Program-made: the position numbers and the translations under genes | Assembly: GCA_963205525.1 (NCBI GenBank) | Contig: CAUJJP010000210.1 | Span: 17,691-81,690 of the forward strand | From: Pseudomonadota bacterium | GTDB taxonomy: Bacteria; Pseudomonadota; Gammaproteobacteria; Burkholderiales; Burkholderiaceae | DNA length: 64,000 bases | Direction: 5' to 3' | Notes under the pieces: model-generated | The model's database searches: none | Seen by the model: only the letters and a program-made list of their open reading frames with translations | What the model was told of the DNA's origin: nothing | Shown here: piece by piece, positions 1-10,941 of the stretch | Position numbering within the stretch: position 1 is the first letter of the stretch | How the letters are laid out: every line of letters starts with the position of its first letter

Positions 1-120
1 GTCAACCTGCCCGACGACATCGACCCCGAGACCGTCGCCGCCGACTACCGCGACGGCGTGCTGCACATCAGCGTGCAGCGCCGCGCCGCCGCCCAGCCGC
101 GTCGCATCGAGATCCACTGA
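1..120 (+). CDS. Hsp20/alpha-crystallin small heat shock protein, C-terminal fragment
   Basis: The window opens inside this gene; only the last 39 codons are present, ending in TGA at 118-120. The fragment carries the end of an alpha-crystallin domain, with a DGVLHISV strand close to the GVL strand of Hsp20 proteins, and the tail AAQPRRIEIH. The next gene ends in a very similar way (HGVLRVRIP, then AQPRRISVQ), so the two are tandem paralogs separated by 16 bp and probably cotranscribed. Small heat shock proteins hold unfolded proteins without ATP in the cytoplasm. The 5' end and promoter lie outside the window. Confidence 0.85.
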   Translation, partial: VNLPDDIDPETVAADYRDGVLHISVQRRAAAQPRRIEIH

Positions 121-136
121 GCACAAGGAGCACACC

Positions 137-505
137 ATGTCCGACCTGACCCAGACCCGCAACGAGCGCCAGGAAGCCAGCCTGCTGCCGCCGGTGGACG
201 TGATCGAGGACGCGACCGGCATCACGCTGTACGCCGACCTGCCCGGGGTGTCCAAGGACCGCCTGCATCTGCGGGTGGAGGACGACCAGCTCACCATCGA
301 GGCCGAGGCCAAGCTCACGGTGCCGCAAGCCATGTCGCCCAGCCACGTCGAGGTGGGCCTGTCGCACTACCGGCGCGGCTTCACCCTGAGCAAGGAGCTC
401 GACGCCGACAAGGTGAGCGCCGAGATGAGCCACGGCGTGCTGCGCGTGCGCATCCCGAAGGCGGCGCACGCCCAGCCGCGGCGCATCAGCGTCCAGGTGG
501 CCTGA
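137..505 (+). CDS. Hsp20/alpha-crystallin family small heat shock protein
   Basis: A 122-residue protein starting at an ATG with AAGGAG six bases upstream (125-130). Residues 20-115 form an alpha-crystallin domain: PPVDVIEDATGITLYADLPG is the typical opening, and the GVLRVRIPK strand is near the end. The length fits the short class of bacterial Hsp20 (IbpA/HspH-like). It lies 16 bp after another Hsp20 gene, so the pair is probably one heat-shock operon; two paralogs may form mixed oligomers. No sigma-32 promoter can be judged because the upstream region is cut off. The C-terminus lacks a clear I-x-I anchoring motif, ending RRISVQVA. Confidence 0.9.
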   Translation: MSDLTQTRNERQEASLLPPVDVIEDATGITLYADLPGVSKDRLHLRVEDDQLTIEAEAKLTVPQAMSPSHVEVGLSHYRRGFTLSKELDADKVSAEMSHGVLRVRIPKAAHAQPRRISVQVA

Positions 506-585
506 GCGCCGCGCGTGAGGCCAGGGGCTCGGTCAGCGGGCCCCGGGCGGCGCCCGCCTGATCACGCGCCCGACTGCGCGCCCCA

Positions 586-1806
586 TCACGCGGCCGGGCC
601 GCTGCCGGCGGCCCCAGGCAGGGCCGTGAGCAGGCACACGGCGCGCGCCTCGATCGCGCGCCCCTCGCCCACCGGGCCCATCTTCTCGGCGGTCTTGGCC
701 TTCACGTTGACCGCCGCGAGCGGCAGCTCGAGCAGGCCGGCGATGCGCTCGCGCATGGCGTCGATGTGCGGCGCCATGCGCGGCGCCTGGGCGACGATGG
801 TGCTGTCCACGTTCAGCGGCAGCCAGCCCGCGGCGTGCACCCGGCGCCGCGCCTCCTGCAGCAGCCGGGCCGAATCGGCGCCGGCGAAGGCGGCGTCGGT
901 GTCCGGGAAGTGGCGCCCGATGTCGCCCAGGCCGGCACCGCCGAGCAAGGCGTCGGTGATCGCGTGCAGCAGCGCGTCGGCGTCCGAATGGCCGAGCAGG
1001 CCGTGGCTGTGCGGGATGCGCACGCCGCCCAGCACCAGAGGCCGGCCGGCGACCAGGGCGTGGGTGTCCCAGCCCTCGCCCAGGCGCAGCGGCGGCAAGT
1101 TGGCTGCGGTGGCGTTCATGCGCATCTCCAGCAGGGCCTGGGCGCGCGCGAAGTCGGCCGCCCAGGTGATCTTCAGGTTGTCGGCGTCGCCCTGCACCAG
1201 GCGCGGATGCAGGCCCAGCGCCTCGACCGCGCTCGCCTCGTCGGTGACGCTGGCGCCGGCCGCTTCGGCCTCGTCCAGCGCGCGCTCCAGCAGCGCGAGG
1301 CGGAACATCTGCGGCGTCTGCGCCGCCCACTTGCCGTCGCGCCCGACGGTGGCGGCGGCGCGCCCGTCGGCGCCGGCCTGCTTCAAGGTGTCGGTCAGCG
1401 GCAGCGCGAGCAGGCCGCCGACGGCGTCGTCGGCGCAGGCGTCCAGCAGGCGCTCCACCCAGGCCGGCTGCAGCAGGCAGCGTGCGGCGTCGTGCACCAG
1501 CACCCAGTCGGCGTCGGCCGCACCGCGCGCGCGCAGCGCATGCAGCCCGGCGCGCACGGTGGCGGCACGTGTGGCGCCGCCGCAGCGCACCGGCCACAGA
1601 TCCGCGCGCGCTTCGATCCGGGACTCGAACCAGCTGTCGTCGGGCGCCAGCACGACCAGGGTGGCCTGGATGCGCGGCACCGCCGCCAGCGCCGCCAGCG
1701 TGTGCGCCACCAGCGGCCGCCCGGCCAGCGGGACGTACTGCTTGGGGCCGTCGGCGCCGGCACGCTGGCCGCTGCCGGCGCAGGGAACCAGCGCGTAGCA
1801 CTTCAT
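586..1806 (-). CDS. ispDF: Bifunctional IspD/IspF (MEP cytidylyltransferase / MECDP synthase)
   Basis: One 406-residue open frame holds two enzymes of the MEP isoprenoid pathway. Residues 1-227 are IspD: the start [13 protein letters not shown] is the nucleotide-binding loop, followed by PKQYVPLAG and the VHDAARC strand. It makes CDP-methylerythritol from methylerythritol phosphate and CTP. Residues about 238-400 are Isp[10 protein letters not shown] gives metal-binding Asp and His, [15 protein letters not shown] follows, then STIVAQAP and KAKTAEKMG; it forms the 2,4-cyclodiphosphate. No stop separates the parts. Two in-frame ATGs (1125, 1119) sit at the junction, the first directly preceded by GGAG, so a free IspF could also be made. 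The start at 1806 fits the family N-terminus and leaves 28 bp to divergent mfd. Separate ispD and ispF genes are the usual form in this class. Confidence 0.93.
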   Translation of the reverse strand: MKCYALVPCAGSGQRAGADGPKQYVPLAGRPLVAHTLAALAAVPRIQATLVVLAPDDSWFESRIEARADLWPVRCGGATRAATVRAGLHALRARGAADADWVLVHDAARCLLQPAWVERLLDACADDAVGGLLALPLTDTLKQAGADGRAAATVGRDGKWAAQTPQMFRLALLERALDEAEAAGASVTDEASAVEALGLHPRLVQGDADNLKITWAADFARAQALLEMRMNATAANLPPLRLGEGWDTHALVAGRPLVLGGVRIPHSHGLLGHSDADALLHAITDALLGGAGLGDIGRHFPDTDAAFAGADSARLLQEARRRVHAAGWLPLNVDSTIVAQAPRMAPHIDAMRERIAGLLELPLAAVNVKAKTAEKMGPVGEGRAIEARAVCLLTALPGAAGSGPAA

Positions 1807-1834
1807 GGGCCGGATTCTAGAATTCGCGCCTTCC

Positions 1835-4800
1835 ATGCAGCTTCCCACCATCGCGCCCGGCAAGCGCTACACCTTGCCGCGCCCCACCGGCAGCGCCGAC
1901 GCGCTGCTGCTGGCCCGTCTGGCCCGCCAGCACGCCGACGCCAAGCGCCTGCTGGCGCTGATCTGCGCCGAGCCGGCGGACGCCCAGCGTCTGGCCGACG
2001 AGATTCCCTTCTTCGAGCAAGGCCTGCGGATCGCGGTCTTCCCGGACTGGGAGACCCTGCCCTACGACAGCTTCAGCCCGCACCAGGACCTGATCTCCGA
2101 GCGCCTGGCCACGCTGTGGGCGCTGCTGCAAGGCGAGGTGGACCTGGTGCTGCTGCCCGCCAGCACCGCGCTGACCCGGCTCGCACCGACCCGCTTCCTG
2201 GCCGCCACCACCTTCCACTTCAGGCAGAAGAGCCGGCTCGACGAGGCGCGGCTGAAGGCGCAGCTGGTGCTCGCCGGCTACCAGCACGTGAGCCAGGTGG
2301 TCTCGCCGGGCGAGTACGCGGTGCGCGGCGGCCTGATCGACCTCTATCCCATGGGCTCGCCGGTGCCCTACCGGGTCGACCTGTTCGGCGACGAGGTCGA
2401 TTCGATCCGTACCTTCGACCCCGACACCCAGCGCAGCCTGTACCCGGTGCCCGAGGTGCGGCTGCTGCCCGGGCGCGAGTTCCCGCTCGACGAGACGGCG
2501 CGCAACGCCTTCCGCGGCCGCTGGCGCGAGCAGCTCGAGGGCGACCCCACGCGCGCCCGGCTGTACAAGGACATGGCGCAGGGGGTGGCCGGCGGCGGCA
2601 TCGAGTACTACCTGCCGCTGTTCTTCGAGCAGACGGCGAGCATCTTCGACTACCTGGGCGCGCAGGCGGCGCTGGTCCTGCACGGCGAGGTGGACCAGGC
2701 GCTGGAGCGCTTCTGGGCCGACACGCGCGAGCGGCACCGCTTCCTGCGCCACGACCCCGAGCGGCCGATCCTGGCGCCGGAGGCCATCTTTCTCAAGACC
2801 GACGAGTTCTTCGGCCTCACCCAGCCGCACGCCACCCTGGCGCTGCGCGGCAGCGAGACGCTGGACTGGGCGCGCCCGCTGCCGGACGTGGCGGTGGACC
2901 GCAGCGCCGCCGAGCCGCTGACTTCGCTGCAGCAGCACCTGAGGAGCACGCCGCACCGCGTGCTGCTGGTGGCCGAGAGCGAGGGCCGCCGCGAGAGCAT
3001 CCTCGACCTGCTGCGCGACCACGGCAGCGCGATCCCGGCCGCCGCCAGCCTGGCCGAGTTCCTGGCCGGCAGCGAGCCGGTGGCGATCACCGCGGCGCCG
3101 ATCGCCGCCGGCTTCCACTGGCACGAGCCGGCGGCCGGCATCTCGGTGCAGCTCGTCACCGAGACCGAACTCTTCGCCGCCACCCCGCAGGCCAGGCGGC
3201 GGCGCAAGCAGGAGCAGGTCTCCAGCGTCGACGCGCTGATCAAGGACTTGTCGGAGCTGAAGGTCGGCGACCCGGTGGTGCACCTGAACCACGGCATCGG
3301 CCGCTACCAGGGCCTCAAGCACATCGACCTCGGCGAAGGGGTGAGCGAGTTCCTGCACCTGGAGTACGCCGACCGCGCGACCCTGTACGTGCCGGTGTCG
3401 CAGCTGCACCTGATCGGGCGCTACACCGGGGTCGGCGCGGAGGAAGCGCCGCTGCACCGGCTGGGGTCCAACCAGTGGGAGAAGGCGCGCCGCAAGGCCG
3501 CCGAGCAGGTGCGCGACAGCGCCGCCGAGCTGCTCGAGCTGTACGCCCGGCGCGCCGCCCGCGAGGGCTTTGCGCACCGCTTCACGCCGCACGACTACGA
3601 GGCCTTCGCCGCCAGCTTCGGCTTCGAGGAGACGCCCGACCAGCAGGCCGCGATCCACGCCGTGGTGCAGGACCTGATCAGCCCGCGCCCGATGGACCGC
3701 CTGGTGTGCGGCGACGTCGGCTTCGGCAAGACCGAGGTCGCGCTGCGCGCGGCCTTCGTCGCCGTGCACGGCGGGCGCCAGGTGGCGCTGCTGGCGCCCA
3801 CCACGCTGCTGGCCGAGCAGCACTACCAGACGATCTGCGACCGCTTCGCGCCCTGGCCGCTGAAGGTGGCCGAGCTGTCGCGCTTTCGCAGCGCCAAGGA
3901 GGTGAAGGCAGCGCTGCAGGGGCTGGCCGACGGCAGCGTGGACATCGTCGTCGGCACCCACAAGCTGCTCTCGCCCGAGGTGCGGTTCAAGCGCCTGGGG
4001 CTGCTCATCATCGACGAGGAACACCGCTTCGGCGTGCGCCACAAGGAGGCGATCAAGGCCATGCGCGCCGAGGTCGACGTCCTCACCCTGACCGCCACCC
4101 CCATCCCGCGCACCCTGGGCATGGCGCTCGAGGGACTGCGCGATCTCTCTGTGATCGCCACCGCGCCGCAGCGCCGGCTCGCGATCAAGACCTTCGTGCG
4201 CAGCGAATCCAGCGGCACCATCCGCGAAGCGGTGCTGCGCGAGCTCAAGCGCGGCGGCCAGGTCTACTTCCTGCACAACGAGGTCGAGACCATCGAGCAC
4301 CGCGGCGCCAAGCTCGCCGAACTGCTGCCCGAGGCGCGGATCGCGATCGCCCACGGCCAGATGCCGGAGCGCCAGCTCGAGGCGGTGATGCGCGACTTCG
4401 TCGCCCAGCGCCACAACCTGCTGCTGTGCTCGACCATCATCGAGACCGGCATCGACGTCCCGAGCGCGAACACCATCGTCATCAGCCGCGCCGACAAGTT
4501 CGGCCTCGCCCAGCTGCACCAGCTGCGCGGGCGCGTCGGCCGCAGCCACCACCAGGCCTACGCCTACCTGCTGGTGCCCGACGTGGAAGGCCTGAGCAAG
4601 CCGGCCGCGCAGCGCCTGCAGGCGATCCAGGACATGGAGGAGCTGGGCAGCGGCTTCTACCTCGCGATGCACGACCTGGAGATCCGCGGCGCCGGCGAGG
4701 TGCTGGGCGAGCATCAGAGCGGCAACATGATGGAAGTGGGCTTCCAGCTCTACAACGACATGCTGGGCGAAGCGGTGCGCAGCCTGAAGGCGGGCCAGGA

Positions 4801-5290
4801 GCCCGACCTGCTCAACCCCCTGTCCAGCTTCAACGCCAGCACCGAGATCAACCTGCACGCGCCGGCCCTGCTGACCGACGCCTACTGCGGCGACGTGCAG
4901 GTGCGGCTGAACCTGTACAAGCGCCTGGCCTCGGCCGACAAGCCCGAGCAGATCGACCGCCTGCTGGAGGAGATCACGGACCGCTTCGGCAAGCTGCCGG
5001 CGCAGGGCCAGGTGCTGTTTGACAGCCACCGCCTGCGCGTGCTGGCGCGCCCCTACGGCGTGCTGAAGGTGGACGCGGGGCCGAAGGCGATGCAGATCGT
5101 GTTCCGCCCCAACCCGCCGATCGACGCCCTCAAGATCATCCAGCTCGTGCAGAGCAACCGCGCCGTCAAGCTCGCCGGCAACGACAAGCTGCGCATCGAG
5201 CGCGCGGTGGAGAAGGCGGCAGACCGGGCGCAGATCGTGCGCGATCTGCTGCGCGCGCTGGGGCCACCGCTGGCGCAGGCGACGGCCTGA
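1835..5290 (+). CDS. mfd: Transcription-repair coupling factor Mfd
   Basis: An 1151-residue protein, the normal Mfd length (about 1150). It displaces RNA polymerase stalled at DNA lesions and recruits UvrA. The N-terminal third is the UvrB-like module. The RNA-polymerase-interacting domain begins near residue 480 ([17 protein letters not shown]). The translocase follows with Walker [11 protein letters not shown], the box [10 protein letters not shown] and LTATPIPRT, then GIDVPSANT and QLRGRVGRS of RecA-like domain 2, and a C-terminal TRCF domain. An upstream in-frame ATG at 1805 would overlap ispDF; 1835 matches the family start. Transcribed away from ispDF and convergent with purC, with 16 bp between stops and no clear terminator. 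Confidence 0.97.
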   Translation: MQLPTIAPGKRYTLPRPTGSADALLLARLARQHADAKRLLALICAEPADAQRLADEIPFFEQGLRIAVFPDWETLPYDSFSPHQDLISERLATLWALLQGEVDLVLLPASTALTRLAPTRFLAATTFHFRQKSRLDEARLKAQLVLAGYQHVSQVVSPGEYAVRGGLIDLYPMGSPVPYRVDLFGDEVDSIRTFDPDTQRSLYPVPEVRLLPGREFPLDETARNAFRGRWREQLEGDPTRARLYKDMAQGVAGGGIEYYLPLFFEQTASIFDYLGAQAALVLHGEVDQALERFWADTRERHRFLRHDPERPILAPEAIFLKTDEFFGLTQPHATLALRGSETLDWARPLPDVAVDRSAAEPLTSLQQHLRSTPHRVLLVAESEGRRESILDLLRDHGSAIPAAASLAEFLAGSEPVAITAAPIAAGFHWHEPAAGISVQLVTETELFAATPQARRRRKQEQVSSVDALIKDLSELKVGDPVVHLNHGIGRYQGLKHIDLGEGVSEFLHLEYADRATLYVPVSQLHLIGRYTGVGAEEAPLHRLGSNQWEKARRKAAEQVRDSAAELLELYARRAAREGFAHRFTPHDYEAFAASFGFEETPDQQAAIHAVVQDLISPRPMDRLVCGDVGFGKTEVALRAAFVAVHGGRQVALLAPTTLLAEQHYQTICDRFAPWPLKVAELSRFRSAKEVKAALQGLADGSVDIVVGTHKLLSPEVRFKRLGLLIIDEEHRFGVRHKEAIKAMRAEVDVLTLTATPIPRTLGMALEGLRDLSVIATAPQRRLAIKTFVRSESSGTIREAVLRELKRGGQVYFLHNEVETIEHRGAKLAELLPEARIAIAHGQMPERQLEAVMRDFVAQRHNLLLCSTIIETGIDVPSANTIVISRADKFGLAQLHQLRGRVGRSHHQAYAYLLVPDVEGLSKPAAQRLQAIQDMEELGSGFYLAMHDLEIRGAGEVLGEHQSGNMMEVGFQLYNDMLGEAVRSLKAGQEPDLLNPLSSFNASTEINLHAPALLTDAYCGDVQVRLNLYKRLASADKPEQIDRLLEEITDRFGKLPAQGQVLFDSHRLRVLARPYGVLKVDAGPKAMQIVFRPNPPIDALKIIQLVQSNRAVKLAGNDKLRIERAVEKAADRAQIVRDLLRALGPPLAQATA

Positions 5291-5306
5291 GCGGCTGCGC
5301 CGGCGA

Positions 5307-6203
5307 TCAGGTGCCGGTGAGCATGCGCGCCGCGCTCGCGTAGCGCTCGGCGGTGGCGGCGATCACCTGCGCCGGCAGGGTCGGCGCGGGTGCGCGCTTG
5401 GGCCAGGGCTGGCCGTCCACCTGCGCCTGCTCCAGCCAGTCGCGCAGGTATTGCTTGTCGAAGCTGGGCGGGTTGTCGCCCTCGCGCCAGCCCTGCGCCG
5501 GCCAGAAACGCGAGGAATCCGGCGTCAGCACCTCGTCCATCAGGGTCAGCTGGCCTTGCGCGTCGAGGCCGAACTCGAACTTGGTGTCGGCGATCACGAT
5601 GCCGCGCGTGAGCGCGTAGGCCGCGGCCTCGGTGTACAGGCGGATCGCCAGCTCGCGCACCTGGGCCGCACGCTCGGCGCCGATCAGCGCCACCGTCTGC
5701 TCGAAGCTGATGTTCTCGTCGTGCGCACCCATCTCGGCCTTGGTGGCGGGGGTGAAGATGGGCTGCGGCAGCCGGCTCGCCAGCTGCAGGCCGGGCGGCA
5801 GCGCGATCCCGCACACGCGGCCGCTGGCCTGGTATTCCTTCCAGCCGCTGCCGGCGAGGTAGCCGCGCACCACCGCCTCGATGGGCAGCGGCTGCAGCCG
5901 CTTGACCAGCATCGCGCGGCCACGCACCTGCTCGCGCTCGTCGGCTGCCACCACCGTCAGCGGGTCCTCCCCGCTGAGGTGGTTCGGCACCACGTGCGCC
6001 AGGCGCTCGAACCAGAACAGCGCCATGCGGGTGAGCAGCGCGCCCTTGCCGGGGATGGGCTCGCCCATCACGACATCGAAGGCCGAGATGCGGTCGCTGG
6101 CGACCATGAGCAGGCGGTCGCTGCCGACCGCGTAGTTCTCGCGGACCTTGCCGCGGCCGACCAGGGGCAGGGAATGAAGCGACGAAGCGTACAAGGCGTC
6201 CAT
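5307..6203 (-). CDS. purC: Phosphoribosylaminoimidazole-succinocarboxamide synthase (SAICAR synthetase)
   Basis: A 298-residue enzyme of de novo purine synthesis that joins aspartate to CAIR using ATP. Recognisable signatures are GRGKVRENY near the N-terminus, [20 protein letters not shown], the [11 protein letters not shown] block, [17 protein letters not shown] and IADTKFEFG followed by [12 protein letters not shown]. It is the longer form seen in many beta- and alphaproteobacteria rather than the roughly 237-residue E. coli form. ATG start at 6203. It converges on mfd and is divergent from the hydrolase at 6278, with 74 bp between start codons for both promoters. No PurR-type operator is evident. 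Confidence 0.96.
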   Translation of the reverse strand: MDALYASSLHSLPLVGRGKVRENYAVGSDRLLMVASDRISAFDVVMGEPIPGKGALLTRMALFWFERLAHVVPNHLSGEDPLTVVAADEREQVRGRAMLVKRLQPLPIEAVVRGYLAGSGWKEYQASGRVCGIALPPGLQLASRLPQPIFTPATKAEMGAHDENISFEQTVALIGAERAAQVRELAIRLYTEAAAYALTRGIVIADTKFEFGLDAQGQLTLMDEVLTPDSSRFWPAQGWREGDNPPSFDKQYLRDWLEQAQVDGQPWPKRAPAPTLPAQVIAATAERYASAARMLTGT

Positions 6204-6277
6204 GGCCGCGATTGTCGCGCGATCGCCCCGGACACCTGCGGACCACGCCGACGCCGCTGGTGCACACTTCGGACCCC

Positions 6278-7090
6278 ATGCCCCGCACCCTCGTCTTCTG
6301 CCACGCCAACGGCTTTCCGGCCGGCACCTACCGACAACTCCTGGACCACTGGCGCGGCGCCGGCTGGCATGTGCTGGCGCCCGAGAAGTTCGGCCACGAC
6401 CCGCGCTATCCGGTCAGCAGCAACTGGCCGCACCTGCGCGACGAATTGCTGGACTACATCCGCAGCCACGCCGCCGACCGGCCGGTGTGGCTGGCGGGCC
6501 ATTCGCTGGGCGGCTACCTGGCGCTGCTGGCGGCCTGCAAACGCCCCGATCTGGCGCGCGGCGTGGTTCTGCTGGATTCACCCCTGGTCGGCGGCTGGCG
6601 CGCGCACAGCATCCGTGTCGTCAAGGCCACCGGGCTGATGGGGCGCGTGTCCCCGGGCAAGGTGGCGCAGCGACGGCGCGACCACTGGCCTTCGATCGAC
6701 GCCGCACGCGCGCACTTCGGCAGCCGCAACGCCTTTGCCCGCTGGGCGCCGCAGGTGCTGGAGGACTACCTCGCCGCCGGCACCGAGCCGGCGCCCGACG
6801 GCGGGGTGCAGCTGGCGTTCCGGCGCGAGGTCGAGACCCGGATCTACAACACCTTGCCGCATGTGTTCGACCGCGTGCTGCAGCGCCACCCGCCACGCTG
6901 CCCGGTCGCCTTCATCGGCGGCACCCGCTCGACCGAGGTGCGCCAGGTCGGGCTGGCGCTCACGCGCGCGGTCACGCGCGGCGAGCTGCGCTGGATCGAA
7001 GGCGCGCACCTGTTCCCCATGGAGCAGCCGCAGGCCACCGCCGAGGCGGTGCACCAGGAGCTTCAGCAGATGCTGCAGGCACAGTCATGA
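6278..7090 (+). CDS. Alpha/beta hydrolase
   Basis: A 270-residue cytoplasmic alpha/beta-hydrolase. [12 protein letters not shown] early in the chain is the oxyanion-hole region, GHSLGG (near residue 77) is the nucleophile elbow with the catalytic Ser, and [10 protein letters not shown] near the end supplies the likely catalytic His. The substrate cannot be told. The stop overlaps the start of the next gene as ATGA (7087-7090), so it is translationally coupled to HMG-CoA lyase; a role as an acyl-CoA or ester hydrolase in the same catabolic route is possible but only inferred. The start at 6278 gives the family N-terminus; an in-frame upstream ATG at 6212 would add an unconserved extension. Confidence 0.85.
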   Translation: MPRTLVFCHANGFPAGTYRQLLDHWRGAGWHVLAPEKFGHDPRYPVSSNWPHLRDELLDYIRSHAADRPVWLAGHSLGGYLALLAACKRPDLARGVVLLDSPLVGGWRAHSIRVVKATGLMGRVSPGKVAQRRRDHWPSIDAARAHFGSRNAFARWAPQVLEDYLAAGTEPAPDGGVQLAFRREVETRIYNTLPHVFDRVLQRHPPRCPVAFIGGTRSTEVRQVGLALTRAVTRGELRWIEGAHLFPMEQPQATAEAVHQELQQMLQAQS

Positions 7091-8004
7091 ACTCGAGCGC
7101 AGCCGTTCGCATCATCGAGGTCGGCCCGCGCGACGGGCTGCAGAACGAGGCCCAGCCGGTGCGCACCGAGACCAAGCTGGAGCTGATACGCCGCCTAGGC
7201 GAGGCCGGACTGCGTGTCATCGAGGCCACCGCCTTCGTGAGCCCGAAGTGGGTGCCGCAGATGGCCGACCACGCGCAGGTGCTGGCCTCGCTCGCCGCCC
7301 AGCCCCAGCCGGCGCCGATCAGCTACCCGGTACTCGCGCCCAACCTCAAGGGCTTCGAGGCGGCACTCGCCGCCGGCGCCCAGGAGGTGGCGATCTTCGC
7401 CGCCGCCAGCGAGAGCTTCTCGCAGCGCAACATCAACTGCAGCATCGCCGAGTCCATGGCGCGCTTCGAGCCGGTGCTGGCCGCCGCCGCGGCAGCCGGG
7501 GTGCGCGTGCGCGGCTACGTGTCCTGCGTCGTCGGCTGCCCCTACGAGGGCGCGGTGGCACCGGCGCAGGCCGCCGCGGTGGCGACGCAGCTGCACGCCA
7601 TGGGCTGCTACGAGGTATCGCTGGGCGACACCATAGGCGTGGGCACCCCGGCCAGCGTGCTGGCGATGCTGGAAGCCTGCGCGGCACGCGTGCCGCTGGC
7701 GCAGCTCGCCGGCCACTACCACGACAGCTACGGCATGGCGGTGGCCAACGTCTACGCCTCCTGGGACTTCGGGTTGCGCGCCTTCGACAGCTCGGTCGCC
7801 GGCCTGGGCGGCTGCCCCTACGCCAAGGGCGCGACCGGCAACCTCGCCACCGAGGACCTGGTCTACCTGCTGCACGGCATGGGCGTGGCCACCGGCATCG
7901 ACCTCGACGCCCTGGTCGACACCGGCGCCTGGATCAGCGCCCAGCTCGGCCGCAGCAGCCACTCGCGCGTGGCGCGCGCGCTGCTGGCACGACGGGCGCG
8001 CTGA
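7087..8004 (+). CDS. mvaB: Hydroxymethylglutaryl-CoA lyase
   Basis: A 305-residue TIM-barrel lyase that splits HMG-CoA into acetoacetate and acetyl-CoA, the last step of leucine catabolism. The N-terminal [11 protein letters not shown] loop carries catalytic Arg/Asp, [15 protein letters not shown] follows, HYHDSYGMA has metal-binding His residues, and [14 protein letters not shown] is the HMG-CoA lyase signature with the active-site Cys. It is coupled to the upstream hydrolase by ATGA overlap. The other leucine genes (liuABCD) are not in the window. An intergenic repeat region follows the stop. Confidence 0.93.
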   Translation: MNSSAAVRIIEVGPRDGLQNEAQPVRTETKLELIRRLGEAGLRVIEATAFVSPKWVPQMADHAQVLASLAAQPQPAPISYPVLAPNLKGFEAALAAGAQEVAIFAAASESFSQRNINCSIAESMARFEPVLAAAAAAGVRVRGYVSCVVGCPYEGAVAPAQAAAVATQLHAMGCYEVSLGDTIGVGTPASVLAMLEACAARVPLAQLAGHYHDSYGMAVANVYASWDFGLRAFDSSVAGLGGCPYAKGATGNLATEDLVYLLHGMGVATGIDLDALVDTGAWISAQLGRSSHSRVARALLARRAR

Positions 8005-8048
8005 CACCACGGCCTGGAAGGTCGACGCCAGCGCATCCGCGCGCCGCC

Positions 8049-8206
8049 CACGCCCGGGCAGGCATGCCCGGGCTCGCAGGCCCGGGCGCTTCGGCAGGCG
8101 CGCAGTCGTCCGCAGGGACGACTGCACGTTCAGCCTTGCCCCACGCCCGGGCAAGCATGCCCGGGCGCTTCGGCAGGCGCAGAGATCCGCGCAGGCGGAT
8201 CTCTGC
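8049..8206. repeat. Two-copy intergenic hairpin repeat (REP-like)
   Basis: Two related units fill the gap between HMG-CoA lyase and the phospholipase gene. Each has a block starting CGCCCGGGCA (8051 and 8144), an identical 21-bp block (8081-8101 and 8160-8180), then a perfect hairpin. Hairpin 1 pairs 8102-8111 with 8116-8125 (10 bp); hairpin 2 pairs 8179-8190 with 8195-8206 (12 bp). The stem sequences differ completely but both loops are GCAG. Conserved flanks and loop with interchangeable stems suggest a structured repetitive element, which may also end transcription from both sides. No T-run follows either stem. Confidence 0.8.
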
Positions 8207-8214
8207 GTCCGGCC

Positions 8215-10139
8215 TCAGCCCAGATCCGTGGATTGGCGGCCTTGCTGGGCGAGCACCTGCAGCGCGTGCTCGTAGCCGATCTGCACGATGCGGTCGAAGC
8301 GCTTCCACTGCAGCAGGCCGACACGTTCCAGCGGCGGGTGGAAGTACAGGTCCACCATGGACCGCGCCTGGCGGCCGCGCGCCATGCTGTTGAGCACCAT
8401 CACCGTCATCAGATAGGCGGGCAGCGAGGGCAGCCGGTAGCGGCGCCGACGCAGCGGGCGCAGCCAGTCGAGGAACAGGTCCCAGCCGCTGGGCATCTCG
8501 GCGAGGTTCACGCGCAGCGGCTGGCGCACGTCGAGGTCGACCGCGATCACGCGGCCGACGCCGCGCTGGCGCCGCATCACGTCGACCGGGAAGTTGTTGA
8601 AGCTGCCGCCGTCGCAGTGCAGGTCGCCGTCGATCAGCACCGGCGGGAGGGCACCAGGGATGGCGGTGCTGGCGCGCAGCAGGCGCGCCAGCGGACCGCG
8701 CCGCAGCACCTGCTCGCGCGCCTGGCTGTAGTTGGTGGCGACGCCGAAGAAGCCCTTCCACAAGTCCTCGGCGTCGGCGTCGAAGCCGCACATCTCGCGC
8801 ACCCCAGAATCGATCACGCGCTGCAGGCGTCGGCCGCGCAGCACCGACAGCCAGGGCCAGGGGCTGTAGTCGCCGGTCGGGCCGGACTCGAAGGCGCGCC
8901 GCATCAGCGCCAGCACCTGTTCGCCGTCGCGGTCGGCGGCGACGCCGGTAGCCATCACCGCGCCTATGCTGGTGCCACCGGCGAAGTCGACTTCGATGCC
9001 CTGCTCGTGCAGCGCGCGCAACACCCCCAGGTGGGCCAGCCCGCGTGCGCCGCCGCCCGCCAGCACGAGCGCAACCGCGCTGCGGTTGAGAAAGCGCGCC
9101 AGCCGGGCGAGGTCGCCGGCATGACCGCGGCGTAGGTGCAGGTGGCCGACGAGCGGCCGGCGGTCCAGCCAGGCGCGGGTACCGCGCGGCATGTCGGTGC
9201 CGGCCGGGTGCAGCAGCAGCAGGATCTCGGCCGCGTCGCTGCCGGCCTGGCGCGCCGCCAGGTGCTGCAACTCGGTCTCGTGCAGGGCCGGCGGCTGGCT
9301 GGCGTCGGCCAGCAGCAGCAGTTCGTCGGCGTCGCGGCAGCAGCAGGCGGTCCAGACCGTGGGCTCCTCGTCGGCCACCAGGAGCACGAACTCGGCGCGC
9401 GACTCGATGCGGTCCAGCAGCAGGGTCAATCGCCGCTCCTCCGCGTTCGCCGACAGCGGGCCCAGGTCGGCATCGGCGTCGGCATCGGAGCCGTTGCCGT
9501 TGCCGTAGGCGCGTGCCGCATCCATGACCTCGACGCGGCCGAACGCCGCCAGCGCCTGTGCCAGGTCCTGCGCCAGGGCGTGCACCGGCAGGCCGTTCGA
9601 GATCGGGATCAAGGCCACCGTGCCCGGTCGCGGCACGGCATCGATCGTGCCGCCGCGCCCGGTGGGCAGGGCCTGGCGGCGCCCGCCGCGCCAGATCTGC
9701 GCCAGCTGGCGGGTGAGCGCCATCGCCAGCCCGGCGTGGCTGGCGAGCAGCTCGCTGAAGTCGCGCCGGTCCAGCCGCGCGAGCAGCGAATCGCGCACCG
9801 CGCAGACGCTGGCGTTGCGCAACTCACCGGTGATCAGGGCCAGCTCGCCCACGATCTGGCCGCGGCTGATCTCGCCCACCGTGCGCTGGCCGCCGGGCGC
9901 GGTCTCGTCGCGCACGGTGGCGCGCATGCGTCCGCTGACCAGCAGGTACAGCGCGTCGCCCGGTTCGCCCTGGCGCATCAGCAGACGGCCGCCTGCGATC
10001 TCTATCCACGTCATCGCCTGCTGCAGCCGCTCCAGCACCGCCGCTTCGACGCTGCCGAAGTTCTCCTGCAGCAGGCGCGACAGCAGCTCGTCGTGGTAAG
10101 GCTGCTGTCCGACCGGCACCCCGGGCTGCTGCGCGCTGC

Positions 10140-10143
<4 letters not shown>
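8215..10143 (-). CDS. Cyclic nucleotide-binding domain / patatin-like phospholipase (NTE/RssA-like)
   Basis: A 642-residue two-part protein. Residues about 25-150 form a cyclic-nucleotide-binding (Crp-type) sensor domain (RQGEPGDALYLLVSGRM, later GEISRGQIVGELALITGE). A middle region (about 170-345) resembles the degenerate domain of neuropathy-target-esterase relatives and contains an Asp/Ala-rich stretch near 218-228. The C-terminal patatin domain has the oxyanion motif GGGARG (363-368), nucleophile elbow GTSIG with Ser392, and catalytic Asp511 in CDGG. It probably hydrolyses phospholipids or lysophospholipids under nucleotide control. The start is TTG, overlapping the preceding stop as TTGA (10140-10143), so translation is likely coupled to the enoyl-CoA hydratase. 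Confidence 0.88.
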
Positions 10144-10916
<773 letters not shown>

Positions 10917-10941
10917 CGCTGCCTCGCTCGCTGCTGCAGAC

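Noticed and set aside
766..5022. 1418-codon open frame on plus running across ispDF and mfd
   Set aside because: It is a different frame of two well-identified genes; the product is Arg/Ala/Gln-rich with no domain and arises because very high GC leaves few stops.
8102..8206. CRISPR-like array
   Set aside because: Only two units, unequal flanks, and palindromic stems that differ in sequence; no spacers between constant repeats and no cas genes.
9470..9500. Short GGCATCGGCGTC-type repeats as a tandem-repeat locus
   Set aside because: They encode the Asp/Ala-rich linker of the phospholipase and are too short and irregular to list as a separate element.
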